Notes: generated by a model from the sequence alone, not told the origin. 64,000 nt of DNA from Pinibacter aurantiacus (GCF_019130065.1 NZ_JAHSPG010000001.1:124001-188000); one strand, 5' to 3'; shown: positions 8,249 through 17,871, numbered from the stretch's first letter. Numbers and translations: made by a program.

Positions 8249-9734
8249 TCCCCGGCTTATAATTCATGCATTCGTAAACCAAAAATTTCCGGATGGTCTT
8301 TCCATTTCTGTCAGTTATAATAATGGGATCGAGTTCTTTAACGCCATCAAAATATGGCAATAAATAGTTAGGTTGATCATTCGCTTTTTCTACATTTTTA
8401 AAGCGCGGATCGGAGCGGAAAAACAGGGCGTTTTTTCCTTTCAATGTTTCTAAATCGTTGTTTACAAAATCAAACTGCAATCCCTCTTGTCCAATAATGT
8501 TACTGCTATACACCATTTCATCCATGTAAAAGTTAAGCACGGCTGAAGTCTTGTATCCGTCTGCAGAAAAAATAAAATTATTGGGATAGGCGCTTCTTAC
8601 TGTTTCAACTTTCTGAGCAAGCTGCTTCCAACCTACCCACGTGTCATTTGAATTAACAGGAACGAGATAAAAAATAACTTCCAGCGCCAGCGCAAAATGC
8701 AGCACCAATGCAAAACCAACCTGTGCCTTCAACCATTTTTTGTTGAAGAATTTAGTGACCCAAATGATTCCGGTGATGTAAGCTGGCATTATCCAGTTGA
8801 GCTTTATCCAGTATATAAATGAAATCAAAATAAATCCGCCAAATAATGGCAAAAAGAAACACAGGAGGAACAATTCTTCTGCCGGAACACTTGCAATACG
8901 TAGTTTATACTGCTTAAAGGTTTTGTACAACAAGATGAAAAATGCGGTCAATAGCACAGGCATCAATATAGCGGCCTGGTGCCCTATCAAACCAAAAAAG
9001 TAGAAAATGTTTATTCGCGATGTTTCGGGATCGCTCATCCTCTCTTCCGATTGAAAACGGAAAGAAGCAAAATCATGCTGCACGTTCCAAATAATAACCG
9101 GACTGATGGTAAGCACAAAGAGTACTGCTCCGATCCACAACCAGGGCGAAAGCAATTGTTTGCGGTGAGCAGGTGATAAAATCAAAAACAAGAATAAGCC
9201 CGCTGGTAAAAAAACTGCCGTGTACTTACTATCAAACGTAAGCCCCATGCAGATTCCAGACCATAGCCAATAATATTTCTTTCCACGAAAAATGGCATTA
9301 TGCAGCGCAAGCAAAGACAAGGTCCAGAATAACATCAGTGGCACATCCGGTGTTGAGATAAGTGATAATATGGTAACCATGAATGTGCTCAGCAACAAGA
9401 TTATTGCGGTGGGTACTTTTTCCTTATCGAGAAAACGAAAAGCCAATTTATAAAAGCACCAAATGGTAAGAAGGGTAACAACTGTGTCGGCGAGTTTCAA
9501 AACAAATACGTGTCGACCGAAAATCGTCATAAACAACCTCAGTATGTATGCAATTGCAGGAGGATGATCAAAATAAGAAAGAGCGAGATGGTCCGAATAA
9601 AAACTATAGTAGGCGTCTTGCGGCATCATGCCCATTTCTCCGATAAAAAACAATCTCAGCAAACAAATAAACAAAATCGCCGCTACGATAAATTTACCAT
9701 AACGATCTTTAAAAGGCTCCAACATAGACTGCAT
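8232..9734 (-). CDS. GT39/ArnT-type membrane glycosyltransferase
   Basis: About 500 residues from the ATG at 9734; an upstream TTG (9800) and an ATG at 9725 are alternatives. The N-terminal half has many membrane helices and the pattern of dolichyl/polyprenyl-phosphate-sugar transferases: an acidic pair in the first periplasmic loop (PQDAYYS) and YFDHPPAIAY, then a Gly-rich TFDSKYTAV loop. The C-terminal 170 residues are a soluble periplasmic domain. It probably transfers a sugar from a lipid-phosphate donor to lipid or protein outside the inner membrane; acceptor unknown. Both ends are bordered by ATTCAGTT-type repeats. Confidence 0.85.
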   Translation of the reverse strand: MQSMLEPFKDRYGKFIVAAILFICLLRLFFIGEMGMMPQDAYYSFYSDHLALSYFDHPPAIAYILRLFMTIFGRHVFVLKLADTVVTLLTIWCFYKLAFRFLDKEKVPTAIILLLSTFMVTILSLISTPDVPLMLFWTLSLLALHNAIFRGKKYYWLWSGICMGLTFDSKYTAVFLPAGLFLFLILSPAHRKQLLSPWLWIGAVLFVLTISPVIIWNVQHDFASFRFQSEERMSDPETSRINIFYFFGLIGHQAAILMPVLLTAFFILLYKTFKQYKLRIASVPAEELFLLCFFLPLFGGFILISFIYWIKLNWIMPAYITGIIWVTKFFNKKWLKAQVGFALVLHFALALEVIFYLVPVNSNDTWVGWKQLAQKVETVRSAYPNNFIFSADGYKTSAVLNFYMDEMVYSSNIIGQEGLQFDFVNNDLETLKGKNALFFRSDPRFKNVEKANDQPNYLLPYFDGVKELDPIIITDRNGKTIRKFLVYECMNYKPGKKLNN

Positions 9735-9897
9735 AGGTATTTGCAAATTGAATGTTTTTAAAACATGGCACAGAAGCGGGCGATATTTCTTGGCAAGCAA
9801 AGAGTTATGCAGAAAAGATACAAGCCTTTAATTGAATATGCTAGTTAATCATGAATAAAAACTGCAGAAAGAAGGGATTTTACCGTGAAGGGGAATG

Positions 9898-10010
9898 AGT
9901 CAATAACTGAATAACTGAATGACTGAATAACTGAGTAGTTCATTCTCGACTTTGCACTTCGACTATCAACCACTCAGTTATTCAGTCATTCAGTTATTCA
10001 GTTATTGGCT
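9898..10010. repeat. Paired inverted repeat, ATTCAGTT-type arms
   Basis: Left arm 9898-9940 and right arm 9968-10010 match over 43 bp with two mismatches, in 8-bp CTGAATAA/TTATTCAG units, around a 27-bp spacer. The right arm ends on the stop codon of the TonB receptor gene. Confidence 0.92.
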
Positions 10011-12177
10011 AGAGAGAAAACTTTACACTCAAATTCACAGCTCTTCCATCAATCGGTCCCCAGAGAGGTTTGAACTGCGGATCGTTCATGGAGCCGGTGT
10101 AGAGAGGTTCATTTTTACCCTGGCGTGCATCAAAAATGTTTTCACAGTTTAGCACTACGCTGATGTGCTCACCAAAGTTGTGCTGCACCATTGCGGCCCA
10201 AAACCAGTAGTTCGGCGCTTTTGTATTGTCTGGCAAATATTGGCTACCCACCCAGCTGTTTTCAATACCCATGCGCCATTTCCCTTCAATGCTGTAAGCG
10301 AGTGTAGAAGCAAATTTATCGCGTGGTGCAAACGGGAAGTTGGTATTGGCGTCATCCCTGTATTTTGAAACCGTGTGGTTGTAGCCAAGGTAAAGTTCCC
10401 AGTTGTTCCATTCCGATTGTATGTAGGTATCCGTTCCCAGGCTATGCGCATTAAATGGTGCACTCTGCAAACTGTAGTATCCGTCTGCATGAACAATAGG
10501 GATAATGGCATGTTGGATGTTGGTATAATATACCGCCTGGTTAACAGTTAGTTTAACCTCTCCCGCTTTAAACTCGTAGTTCGCATCGAAGTTGATGCCA
10601 TAGCTTTTTTCAGATTGCACATTGTCGGCGAGAGGCAACAATTTTTGATAACCCATCATTTGCGTTTGCGAAGTAAATACCTCCGGCACTTTGTATCCTG
10701 TTCCTGATGAAAGGCGAATGCTCATTCCATCGATTGGTTTGTACACAAAAGCTATGCGTGGTAAAACGAACCATTGGTAACGGTTGTGATAGTCTACGCG
10801 TATGCCAAATTCCGTGATGAATTTGTCGGAAAAATGAATGCCATCCTGCGCAAACAACCCTGTTGTGTTGTAGAAATAATTATTCACGAGCGTACTGTCA
10901 TCGGGCTTCCGCGAATAGTTTTCACTTGTATTGTTCAGGCCCAATACCAAATCATTTTTGCCAACAACTTTGTTGTAGGATAATTCGGCGTAGCTGTTTA
11001 GCTGTTGTCCGTGTGTAAGAAAATATTTCTCATTCTCGTTCACATTGAAAATACTTCCCACCGCTTTTGCTGTAAATTTTCCTCCGTCAACGCCTCTTTG
11101 TGTGTATTGCACATCTACGCTGTGACGGCTGTTTGTATTGTTGTCAAAATATTTGCTGACACCTTCTTCTTTGGTGCCAATTGCGTGCATATCGCCGCCA
11201 TTGCGGTTTTCGAATGTACCCGTGTAACCGGCGGTTAATGTTGCCCGTGGATTGATATAGTAGAAGAACTTCGGATGAATAATGTACTGATGCAACTGCG
11301 GCACATCGCTAAAGCCGTCTTTGTTTACATCAACCGCTTTTTGTTGCGTGGTGCCGGCGAAGAAAGTAAGGCCGGTTTTGGTCCAGCGTTGTGCATAATA
11401 AACATTGGCATTGCTTTCTTTCAGTGTTGAATGGTTCAGCAATACATCCAGCTCAGGCTTCTTTGTTGGCGTTTTTGAAACGAAGTTGATCATACCCGCT
11501 ATCGCTCCGCCGCCATACAAAGTAGAAATTGATCCTTTAATGATTTCGATTTGTTTCAGGTCAAGCGGTGGAATGGCCAACACTCCGAAGTTTCCGCTGA
11601 TGCCTTCATACACCGGAACACCATCTCTTAACAGTTGTGTGTATTTTCCATCAAGACCCTGCATACGAATGGCATTGCTTCCGCTGACTGCAGATGTATT
11701 TTGAATATGGATAACAGAAAGATCACCTAACAAACTTGCAACGTTGCCGGGTTTGATACCGCTCTCCTCTTTCGTTTCTTCTTGTCCCAACACTTCTACT
11801 TTCATCGGCAGGTCCTCAATTCTGTTGGCAGAAGATCTTGTACTGGTAACAACCACTTCGGCCATTTCAGCTTCTTTTCTGCTTAGCAAAACGTACAAGG
11901 TATCGGAAGAAAACGGCAGCGTAATATTCACCGTTTTTTCGCTGTAGCCTGTGGATGAAAACTGCAGCGTTTTATTTCCGCTTTCAGATGTATTTAGAAT
12001 GTAAAACCCATTGCCGTTGGTTGTGCCACCTTTTTTGGTAGTTCCATCTATTATAGAAACGCCTTCCAGCGCTTTCTGCGATGCGCTGTCTTTCACAGCA
12101 ATTACCAGTTGCGATGATTGTTGCGCGTGAGCCGCAATCACAAAAAACATTAAAACTATTGCCGAAAACAATTTCAT
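10009..12177 (-). CDS. TonB-dependent receptor, possibly for thiamine or a precursor
   Basis: 722 residues: signal peptide 1-18, a carboxypeptidase-regulatory-like beta domain (about 20-110, ending VYVLLSRKEAEMAEVVVTSTR where the TonB box region lies), a plug domain (about 130-235 with GLDGKYTQLLRDGVPVYEG and IEIIKGSISTLYGGGAI) and a 22-strand barrel ending in a terminal aromatic-type beta signal (VNLSVKFSL). It imports a scarce ligand across the outer membrane. It follows tenA of the riboswitch-controlled thiamine operon on the same strand, with a hairpin between, so thiamine or a pyrimidine precursor is a reasonable guess, not proven. Confidence 0.92.
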   Translation of the reverse strand: MKLFSAIVLMFFVIAAHAQQSSQLVIAVKDSASQKALEGVSIIDGTTKKGGTTNGNGFYILNTSESGNKTLQFSSTGYSEKTVNITLPFSSDTLYVLLSRKEAEMAEVVVTSTRSSANRIEDLPMKVEVLGQEETKEESGIKPGNVASLLGDLSVIHIQNTSAVSGSNAIRMQGLDGKYTQLLRDGVPVYEGISGNFGVLAIPPLDLKQIEIIKGSISTLYGGGAIAGMINFVSKTPTKKPELDVLLNHSTLKESNANVYYAQRWTKTGLTFFAGTTQQKAVDVNKDGFSDVPQLHQYIIHPKFFYYINPRATLTAGYTGTFENRNGGDMHAIGTKEEGVSKYFDNNTNSRHSVDVQYTQRGVDGGKFTAKAVGSIFNVNENEKYFLTHGQQLNSYAELSYNKVVGKNDLVLGLNNTSENYSRKPDDSTLVNNYFYNTTGLFAQDGIHFSDKFITEFGIRVDYHNRYQWFVLPRIAFVYKPIDGMSIRLSSGTGYKVPEVFTSQTQMMGYQKLLPLADNVQSEKSYGINFDANYEFKAGEVKLTVNQAVYYTNIQHAIIPIVHADGYYSLQSAPFNAHSLGTDTYIQSEWNNWELYLGYNHTVSKYRDDANTNFPFAPRDKFASTLAYSIEGKWRMGIENSWVGSQYLPDNTKAPNYWFWAAMVQHNFGEHISVVLNCENIFDARQGKNEPLYTGSMNDPQFKPLWGPIDGRAVNLSVKFSL

Positions 12178-12252
12178 GGTCCGATTATATTTCAGGCAAA
12201 TAAAAGCAACAAATTTGGAGCAATTCTGTAGCGAATGTTAAGTCTGCCTTTC

Positions 12253-12300
12253 ACCACTAAGACCCGTCCGAACGGTTTCATCCGGGCGGGTCTTAGTGGT
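12253..12300 (-). terminator. Long hairpin after tenA carrying a nested GC palindrome
   Basis: ACCACTAAGAC and GTCTTAGTGGT form the outer stem (CTTAGTG-type repeat), and the loop is a GC-rich palindrome CCCGTCCG ... CGGGCGGG. It is positioned to attenuate transcription from tenA into the TonB receptor, though there is no T-run. Confidence 0.6.
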
Positions 12301-12319
12301 AACTCGGAGACATCGAACC

Positions 12320-12973
12320 TCAAACACTCCATTTCCTCAACTTGTATGCCCCATCCCAGAAATCGAATTCGAGACGACTGGCAGTTACAAAAGCCTCGAT
12401 CATTTTTTGCTGCTGGGCTTCGGTGCAGGTTGTTGCAGCTTTATCGCAAATGGCGATCGCACGATTCACCAACTCGCCAAACTCTTCTCCCGCGTAGGTA
12501 GCGATCCATTTTTTATACGGATTTGTCACGCTTGTTTGATTGCTATAAATATGATCGCCCACTTTCTTGTAAATCCAAAAACAGGGTAAAACCGCAGCCA
12601 TTGCCACTTCCACAGCATCCAATGCAGCGGTGCTTTTAAGAAAATGAATATAATGATGACAGGCCGGTTCAATATTACCTGCGCTGCTTATACCAAACGT
12701 CTCGAAATAAGAACCATGCAAAGCATTTTCAACTACCACGGCGCCTTCAGCAAAACGAATGAAGGCCAGCGCATCCTGCAAGTCATTTGCCCTCGCACCA
12801 ATTAACGACAATGCCCTGCCGAAATGATCTAGATAACGCGAATCCTGCGTTATGTAAAACTGAAATTTTTCCAGCGGCAGTGAGCCTTCCGTTAGTTCTT
12901 TAATGAACGGCATGCCGATAATGTCTGCATAGATATCGTCAATGGCGTTCCATGCCTTAGTTGACCAATTCAT
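12320..12973 (-). CDS. tenA: Aminopyrimidine aminohydrolase / thiaminase II
   Basis: 217 residues, all-helical TenA family. The pyrimidine site is intact: D44 in TQDSRYL, catalytic C131 in LPCFWIY, and E202 in SRLEFDFW. It deaminates thiamine breakdown products such as aminomethylpyrimidine to HMP for salvage. The ATG at 12973 lies inside the 3' end of thiD (17-bp overlap), so the pair is translationally coupled; a longer start in the same frame would only extend into thiD. Last biosynthetic gene of the TPP-riboswitch operon. Confidence 0.95.
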   Translation of the reverse strand: MNWSTKAWNAIDDIYADIIGMPFIKELTEGSLPLEKFQFYITQDSRYLDHFGRALSLIGARANDLQDALAFIRFAEGAVVVENALHGSYFETFGISSAGNIEPACHHYIHFLKSTAALDAVEVAMAAVLPCFWIYKKVGDHIYSNQTSVTNPYKKWIATYAGEEFGELVNRAIAICDKAATTCTEAQQQKMIEAFVTASRLEFDFWDGAYKLRKWSV

Positions 12974-13793
12974 AGGTAATAAGTTTTTGCGGATCAAAAA
13001 AATGATTCAAAGGTCCATTGCCTTTTCCTATTTGTAAATCTTTGCCATAATAAATGGCCCGGTGTACATAATCCTGTGCCATTGCAACGCTTTCTATCAA
13101 GGGTTTGCTTTGCGCAATATAACTGGCAATGGCAGATGACAAAGTGCAACCGGAGCCGTGCGTGTTATTGGTTTCAAATTTATCGTAGTGATATTCGTAC
13201 ACCTTGCCATCTTCAGAAAAATAAAGTGACGTAAGTACACTGGCTTTTAAATGCCCTCCTTTCAACAGCAAAGAGCGGCAACCGAGTGCTTTTATTTTCT
13301 CTCCGGCAACATACATCTCATCTACTGTTTGAATCTTCATACCGGCAAGTATTTCTGCTTCATCAAGATTGGGTGTGATGACTGTTGCTATTGGGATCAG
13401 TTTGTCAATAATTGTTTGAATGGTTTGGTCTTCGATTAAACGATGGCCGCTCGTTGCCACCATCACAGGATCAAACACCAGAGGCACCTGAGGATACTGT
13501 TGCAGTGTGTTTACAATTGCATCGACCAACTCGCTGGTATGCACCATGCCAATTTTAATGGCATTAGGAAAAATATCATCCATCACTGCTTTGATCTGTT
13601 CTTCAACAGCTACTGTAGGAATGGGATAAATGGAACGGACGCCCATTGTATTTTGTACCGGCAGCGCCGTTAACGCAGAAGTCGCATAACAACCCAGCGC
13701 AGAGATTGTTTTTATATCAGCTTGTATGCCCGCCCCACCGCTTCCATCGAAGCCTGCGATGGTTAGCACGGAAGGTGTTTTGTATTTTTTCAT
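12957..13793 (-). CDS. thiD: Hydroxymethylpyrimidine / HMP-phosphate kinase
   Basis: 278 residues, ribokinase fold. Hallmarks: TIAGFDGSGGAGIQAD at 11-26, the PVMVATSGHRL segment, ITPNLDEAEIL, and the anion-hole/catalytic motif THGSGCTLSSAIA near the C-terminus. It makes HMP-PP for joining to the thiazole unit by ThiE. Downstream tenA overlaps it; upstream thiE is separated by a CTCAACT-type inverted repeat, unusual inside an operon. Confidence 0.97.
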   Translation of the reverse strand: MKKYKTPSVLTIAGFDGSGGAGIQADIKTISALGCYATSALTALPVQNTMGVRSIYPIPTVAVEEQIKAVMDDIFPNAIKIGMVHTSELVDAIVNTLQQYPQVPLVFDPVMVATSGHRLIEDQTIQTIIDKLIPIATVITPNLDEAEILAGMKIQTVDEMYVAGEKIKALGCRSLLLKGGHLKASVLTSLYFSEDGKVYEYHYDKFETNNTHGSGCTLSSAIASYIAQSKPLIESVAMAQDYVHRAIYYGKDLQIGKGNGPLNHFFDPQKLITYELVN

Positions 13794-13806
13794 TGTTACT
13801 TTTTTT

Positions 13807-13928
<122 letters not shown>

Positions 13929-13929
13929 A

Positions 13930-14565
13930 TTAAATCGCTCTTTCAATATTGCTCCTTATCTCCCTCGCCGCCTTTTCCGGATTGGCAGCGCCGCATATTG
14001 CAGAAACAACTGCAAGGCAATCGGCGCCAGCTTTCATCACGTCGTAAGCGTTTTGTGCATTCATGTTGCCAATGGCCACCAATGGCTTTTCTGTGATGCT
14101 GCGTATTTGCCGGAGGCCCGCCAATCCCCACTGTGTTACAGTATCCTGCTTGGTTAACGTGTCGAATATGGGGCTGATGCCTAAATAGTCGGATGTAAGC
14201 GTTTCTTTGTTGACCAGCTGTTTCAGGTACTCAATTGAATAACCAAGACATTGACACGCAGCCCAGCTTTCTCTGATCGCAGTGGGTGGTGAGTCGCTGT
14301 TACCTACGTGAATGCCATATGCGTTGCTGCGCTTGGCAACTTCTAAATTGTCGTTAATAATCAGCGGAACATTGTATTTGCGCAACACATTTTGCAGCGA
14401 TATTGCTTTTTGCAAAAACGTTTCGGTATCATCAAATTTTTCTCTGAGCTGAATAATATCGACTCCGCCCCGGATTGCCATTTCTGCTACATCATTGAGT
14501 GGCCGCCCTTTGCAGGCTTCTTCAGAAATCACAAGGTATAATCTGTATGGAAAAACATGCTTCAT
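13930..14565 (-). CDS. thiE: Thiamine-phosphate synthase
   Basis: 211 residues, TIM barrel. Diagnostic segments: IQLREK (diphosphate-binding Arg/Lys region), LIINDNLEVAK, the GIHVGNSD loop, DYLGISPIFDT, and the phosphate-binding AIGNMNAQNA and GADCLAVVSAI. It couples HMP-PP with thiazole phosphate. Two bases separate its start from the stop of thiM. An Asn replaces the usual Gly-Ile in AIGGI-type loops, otherwise canonical. Confidence 0.95.
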   Translation of the reverse strand: MKHVFPYRLYLVISEEACKGRPLNDVAEMAIRGGVDIIQLREKFDDTETFLQKAISLQNVLRKYNVPLIINDNLEVAKRSNAYGIHVGNSDSPPTAIRESWAACQCLGYSIEYLKQLVNKETLTSDYLGISPIFDTLTKQDTVTQWGLAGLRQIRSITEKPLVAIGNMNAQNAYDVMKAGADCLAVVSAICGAANPEKAAREIRSNIERAI

Positions 14566-14567
14566 TA

Positions 14568-15362
14568 CTACGCCGACAACTTAATGTGTTGATCAAATTC
14601 TGTTTGGGTAAGATTGTACAATTTATCGAGCAAATGCATTTGCAAACTTCCCGGCCCTTCTACATTTTTTGCCACTAGTTCACAGGCAATATTCAGTAGT
14701 GAGATCGCTGCTGCTGCCGCTTCGGCAACGTTTTCTGTCACCGCAATAAACGCGCCGATGATTGCCGTTGCAGTACAGCCGAGGCCTGTAACCTTTGTCA
14801 TCAAAGCGTTTCCGTTGAACAGACGCATTTCTTTTCCTTCAGCAACAATGATGTCTGTTTCGCCGGAAATACAAACAGTCGAGCCGAACTGCTTGTGAAG
14901 ATATTGAGCCGCCTGTACCGCATCGTTGCTTTGTGCGGTGCTGTCAACGCCCTTTGTTTTTTCCTGGTTGAGCTTTGCCAGTGCCAGTATTTCTGATGCG
15001 TTACCTCTTATCACTGTTGGTCTGAACGACAATAAATATTCAAGCGTTGTATCTCTGTATGAAGTAGCTCCGGCACCAACAGGATCCAATATCCACGGCT
15101 TATTCAGGCGATTTGCGGCTTTTGCAGCTTGTATCATTGACACGGTCCAATACTCATCCAGCGTGCCGATATTAATTACCAAAGCCTGGCAAATGTTTAC
15201 CATTTCCTCCACTTCCTGGTGGGCATGCGCCATAATGGGCGACGCACCAATGGCCAGCAGCGCATTTGCCGTATTGTTCATTACTACATAATTCGTGATG
15301 TTGTGTACAAGCGGAGATTTTGTTCTTACGTTTTGAATGTGCTTCCAGAGCAATTGTTCCAT
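14568..15362 (-). CDS. thiM: Hydroxyethylthiazole kinase
   Basis: 264 residues from the ATG at 15362, chosen because the protein then opens with MEQLLWKHIQ, matching family N-termini; a start further upstream would run toward the riboswitch. Features: PLVHNITNYVVMN, ASPIMAHAHQEVEEM, DPVGAGATSYR, IRGNASEI and VTGLGCTATAIIGAF (anion hole). Phosphorylates the thiazole alcohol for salvage. First gene after the TPP riboswitch, so expression falls when thiamine diphosphate is plentiful. Confidence 0.96.
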   Translation of the reverse strand: MEQLLWKHIQNVRTKSPLVHNITNYVVMNNTANALLAIGASPIMAHAHQEVEEMVNICQALVINIGTLDEYWTVSMIQAAKAANRLNKPWILDPVGAGATSYRDTTLEYLLSFRPTVIRGNASEILALAKLNQEKTKGVDSTAQSNDAVQAAQYLHKQFGSTVCISGETDIIVAEGKEMRLFNGNALMTKVTGLGCTATAIIGAFIAVTENVAEAAAAAISLLNIACELVAKNVEGPGSLQMHLLDKLYNLTQTEFDQHIKLSA

Positions 15363-15440
15363 AATCTTGATGTGTTGAATAATAATTATGGCTTTAGAAC
15401 CTCTGGTGAGAGAAGAAAAATAGATGCAGTATATCATCTG

Positions 15441-15520
15441 ACTTTTCCCTACGCCGGTATCAACCGAATCAGGTTCAAAGGGACTATCTCAATTCTTTTC
15501 AGAATACCCCTAAAGCCGCG
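15441..15520 (-). promoter_or_regulatory. TPP riboswitch (THI element)
   Basis: The minus strand shows the conserved pyrimidine-sensor and pyrophosphate-sensor helices: AGGGGTA, then TTGAGATAGTCCC, then CCTTTGAACCTGATTCGG, and finally TACCGGCGTAGGGAA. It lies about 80 bp upstream of thiM and controls the salvage operon. Confidence 0.96.
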
Positions 15521-15537
15521 TAAATGTAGGGAGATTT

Positions 15538-15672
15538 AATTAATAATTAATAATTAAGAATTAATAGTGTTTGACTCGTTATTGAATTCAGAACAGTTGA
15601 CGTTGAACCGAATAGAACTTATTTCTCATTTTGCTGTTACACCTATTAATTACTAATTATTAATTATTAATT
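15538..15672. repeat. Paired inverted repeat, TTAATTA-type arms
   Basis: Left arm 15538-15567 faces right arm 15643-15672 with few mismatches. It lies between divergent units (thi operon and SIR2-TPR gene), and the right arm ends 11 bp before the SIR2-TPR ATG, occupying its ribosome-binding region. Confidence 0.9.
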
Positions 15673-15683
15673 CGGATTGAACA

Positions 15684-17486
15684 ATGGCTCCTCCGTCAAC
15701 AAAGATCTTGCCCGAAAAGATCAGAGAAAAATCTTACCTGCAATATAAGATCCAGCAAAAGCATGAGTTTTGGAAAACGCCGAAAAGTGCGCTGTTGCTG
15801 GGTGCCGGCTGTTCTTATCCTGTAGTACCACTAGGTTCAGGCATTATTAAGTATTGCCAGCAGTTGAGTTTTATAAGGGATAAGTTTCCATTGTTCGCAG
15901 CGGAACTGCATGCCAACTTCCTTACAAAACCAGGCACGGATATGATCGACAAATTTTTCCTCGAAAAGCAAATTGACCAGCAAACCTTTGAAAATTACGT
16001 AACAGAAAAAGAGGAAATAATTAAGAATAACATTTTAAAGGTTAAAACAGAAGAGCTGAAAAAGCTGCGGAGCTTTGTGCCGGATGCAGAATGGGACGAC
16101 TACGAAAAACATCTTGTAGCTGATGCCAGGTACGGCTTCTGGATGGATGCTTATAACAGCAGCCCAAGAGAACGGCAACGACTGGTGGAGGCGTTGATTG
16201 AAGAATGCAATCCCGGCGGCGCCTATGTTATACTTGCCCACATGATTGAGAAGGGATATTTCAACAATATACTTACCACGAACTTCGACGACTTCATCAA
16301 TGAGACGGTGGCTTATTATACTTCCAAGCGCGTGAGGTTCTTTGCTGACGATGAGATCAGCCAGTTTATTTCCATTTACGGCAATAAGCCAAACATTATT
16401 AAGCTGCATGGAGATTATCGTTATGCAAACATCAAAAACACCACGGATGAAACACTTCGGCTATCAAAAAGCATGGAAGAAAAACTACGGGAGCTACTGT
16501 TAAATCTTGATCTCATTGTGATTGGCTACAACGGCTCCGACTATTCCATCATGAATGTTTTACAGCAAATGAAATCGCCCAACTGTGAACTGCTTTGGTG
16601 CGGTCTCGACGAAAATGATGTACACTGGCGGGTGGCCAATCTCATCAACACTACATCCAACAGCTGGTTCATCAAGATCAAAGACTTTGATGATGTGATC
16701 AGTGATTTTTATTACCAGTTCCTTGAAAAGTCCCTCGCTCCCATCGAAAGAGCGAAAAAACGTGAAGATGAGTTTAACCGATATATACTGGAGATCTCAA
16801 AAAAAATAAAAGAAAATGCGTCTCAATCTGAGATCAACAAATTGGAGAAACAAGAATTGGTTTGGGATCTTATCAATAAAACAAACAAAGAAACAGACCA
16901 GGAAAAACGTTTCTACCTGCTTTCTGAAATACTTACGCACGATCCAGGTTTTGCCGACGCTTACATGCATCGCGGCTTTATTTACGTGGACGATAAAAGA
17001 GATTATGATAATGCAATAAAAGACTTTACGAGTGCCATTGCCCTGAATGATAAAAATGCGTCGGCCTACCGCGGACGTGGCTGGGCCTATACGGAAAAAG
17101 CCGACTACGAGCTTGCTTCAAAAGATCTTGATACCGCTGTCAACCTTATTGAAGCAACCACCACATCAAACATAGAGAAATCGGTATACTATAACACCCG
17201 CGGCTTTTATTTTCTACAAACAAAACAATATGCAGAAGCAATCTCCGATCTCGAAAAAGCATTGCAGCTGGACCCTTCCTACGAGTACCCTTACAAGCAT
17301 TTGGCAGAGGTATATTACAGACAGGAGAAATACAACATTGCTCTGGAGATGGTAAATAAAGCCCTCGAACTTGACAGAAATTATCGTGCTGCTTACCAGG
17401 TAAGGGCCAGGATATATAAAGCCTTAAACCTCCCTGACCTTGCCGCTCAGGACGAAGAAATGGCAAAGACGCTTGTAAAAAATTAA
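15684..17486 (+). CDS. SIR2-like NADase with C-terminal TPR repeats (candidate phage defence)
   Basis: 600 residues. The N-terminal half is a SIR2-type NAD-binding fold: LLLGAGCSYPVVPLGSG (GAGCS 40-44), ILTTNFDDFI (N200), IIKLHGDY (H242) and VIGYNGSDYSIM (281-288). Asn and His at these positions are the residues used by defence NADases such as ThsA for NAD hydrolysis. A charged helical linker (about 345-410) leads to four or five TPR units (about 420-600; KDFTSAIALNDKNASAYRG, EAISDLEKALQLDPSYEYP). In known SIR2 defence proteins a C-terminal sensor domain recognises a phage product and triggers NAD depletion. Stand-alone here, with no partner gene. Defence is inferred from architecture only. 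Confidence 0.85.
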   Translation: MAPPSTKILPEKIREKSYLQYKIQQKHEFWKTPKSALLLGAGCSYPVVPLGSGIIKYCQQLSFIRDKFPLFAAELHANFLTKPGTDMIDKFFLEKQIDQQTFENYVTEKEEIIKNNILKVKTEELKKLRSFVPDAEWDDYEKHLVADARYGFWMDAYNSSPRERQRLVEALIEECNPGGAYVILAHMIEKGYFNNILTTNFDDFINETVAYYTSKRVRFFADDEISQFISIYGNKPNIIKLHGDYRYANIKNTTDETLRLSKSMEEKLRELLLNLDLIVIGYNGSDYSIMNVLQQMKSPNCELLWCGLDENDVHWRVANLINTTSNSWFIKIKDFDDVISDFYYQFLEKSLAPIERAKKREDEFNRYILEISKKIKENASQSEINKLEKQELVWDLINKTNKETDQEKRFYLLSEILTHDPGFADAYMHRGFIYVDDKRDYDNAIKDFTSAIALNDKNASAYRGRGWAYTEKADYELASKDLDTAVNLIEATTTSNIEKSVYYNTRGFYFLQTKQYAEAISDLEKALQLDPSYEYPYKHLAEVYYRQEKYNIALEMVNKALELDRNYRAAYQVRARIYKALNLPDLAAQDEEMAKTLVKN

Positions 17487-17506
17487 ACAAGCTGAGTGTC
17501 GTGACC

Positions 17507-17573
17507 GTTGACTTTTCAGGGGTCAACATCAGTAAAGAAAGACTGCTCGTCACCCCTCCTCCGTCGGGATGAC
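17507..17573. repeat. Two short palindromes after the SIR2-TPR gene
   Basis: GTTGAC...GTCAAC (17507-17526) and GTCACCCC...GGGATGAC (17549-17573) are imperfect hairpins; the second looks like a REP-type sequence. The remaining 17574-17759 shows no ORF I trust. Confidence 0.5.
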
Positions 17574-17759
17574 AAGCAAGATTCTTTAAACTTTTTCGAA
17601 TATCCACATTAAACGATTTGGCAATTTCTAACTGTGTACACCCTACCCCAAACTTTTCCAAAAAATAAATTTTATGTGTACATATTGGTGTGCCCATCCG
17701 AGGAACATTTTTTGCATTGATTTATCTGCGCGGTTGACGCGCTCATCATTTCAGCTATT

Positions 17760-17800
17760 GACATAAAAAAGGGTTCCGTTTTACGGGACTCTTTTTATGT
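17760..17800. terminator. Hairpin with A/T flanks upstream of the DUF4382 gene
   Basis: ACATAAAAA...CCG and CGG...TTTTTATGT form an interrupted stem with T-runs on both strands, so it can terminate in either direction; it probably ends the SIR2-TPR transcript. Confidence 0.7.
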
Positions 17801-17871
17801 TTTATACCGTGTTTTTTATACCCTGGAATAATTTGGCATGGAATTCGAATAAGCTGAGGAAACGTAACTCG

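Noticed and set aside
17146-17697. 183-codon minus-strand frame
   Set aside because: Mostly antisense to the SIR2-TPR gene and a palindrome; composition not protein-like.
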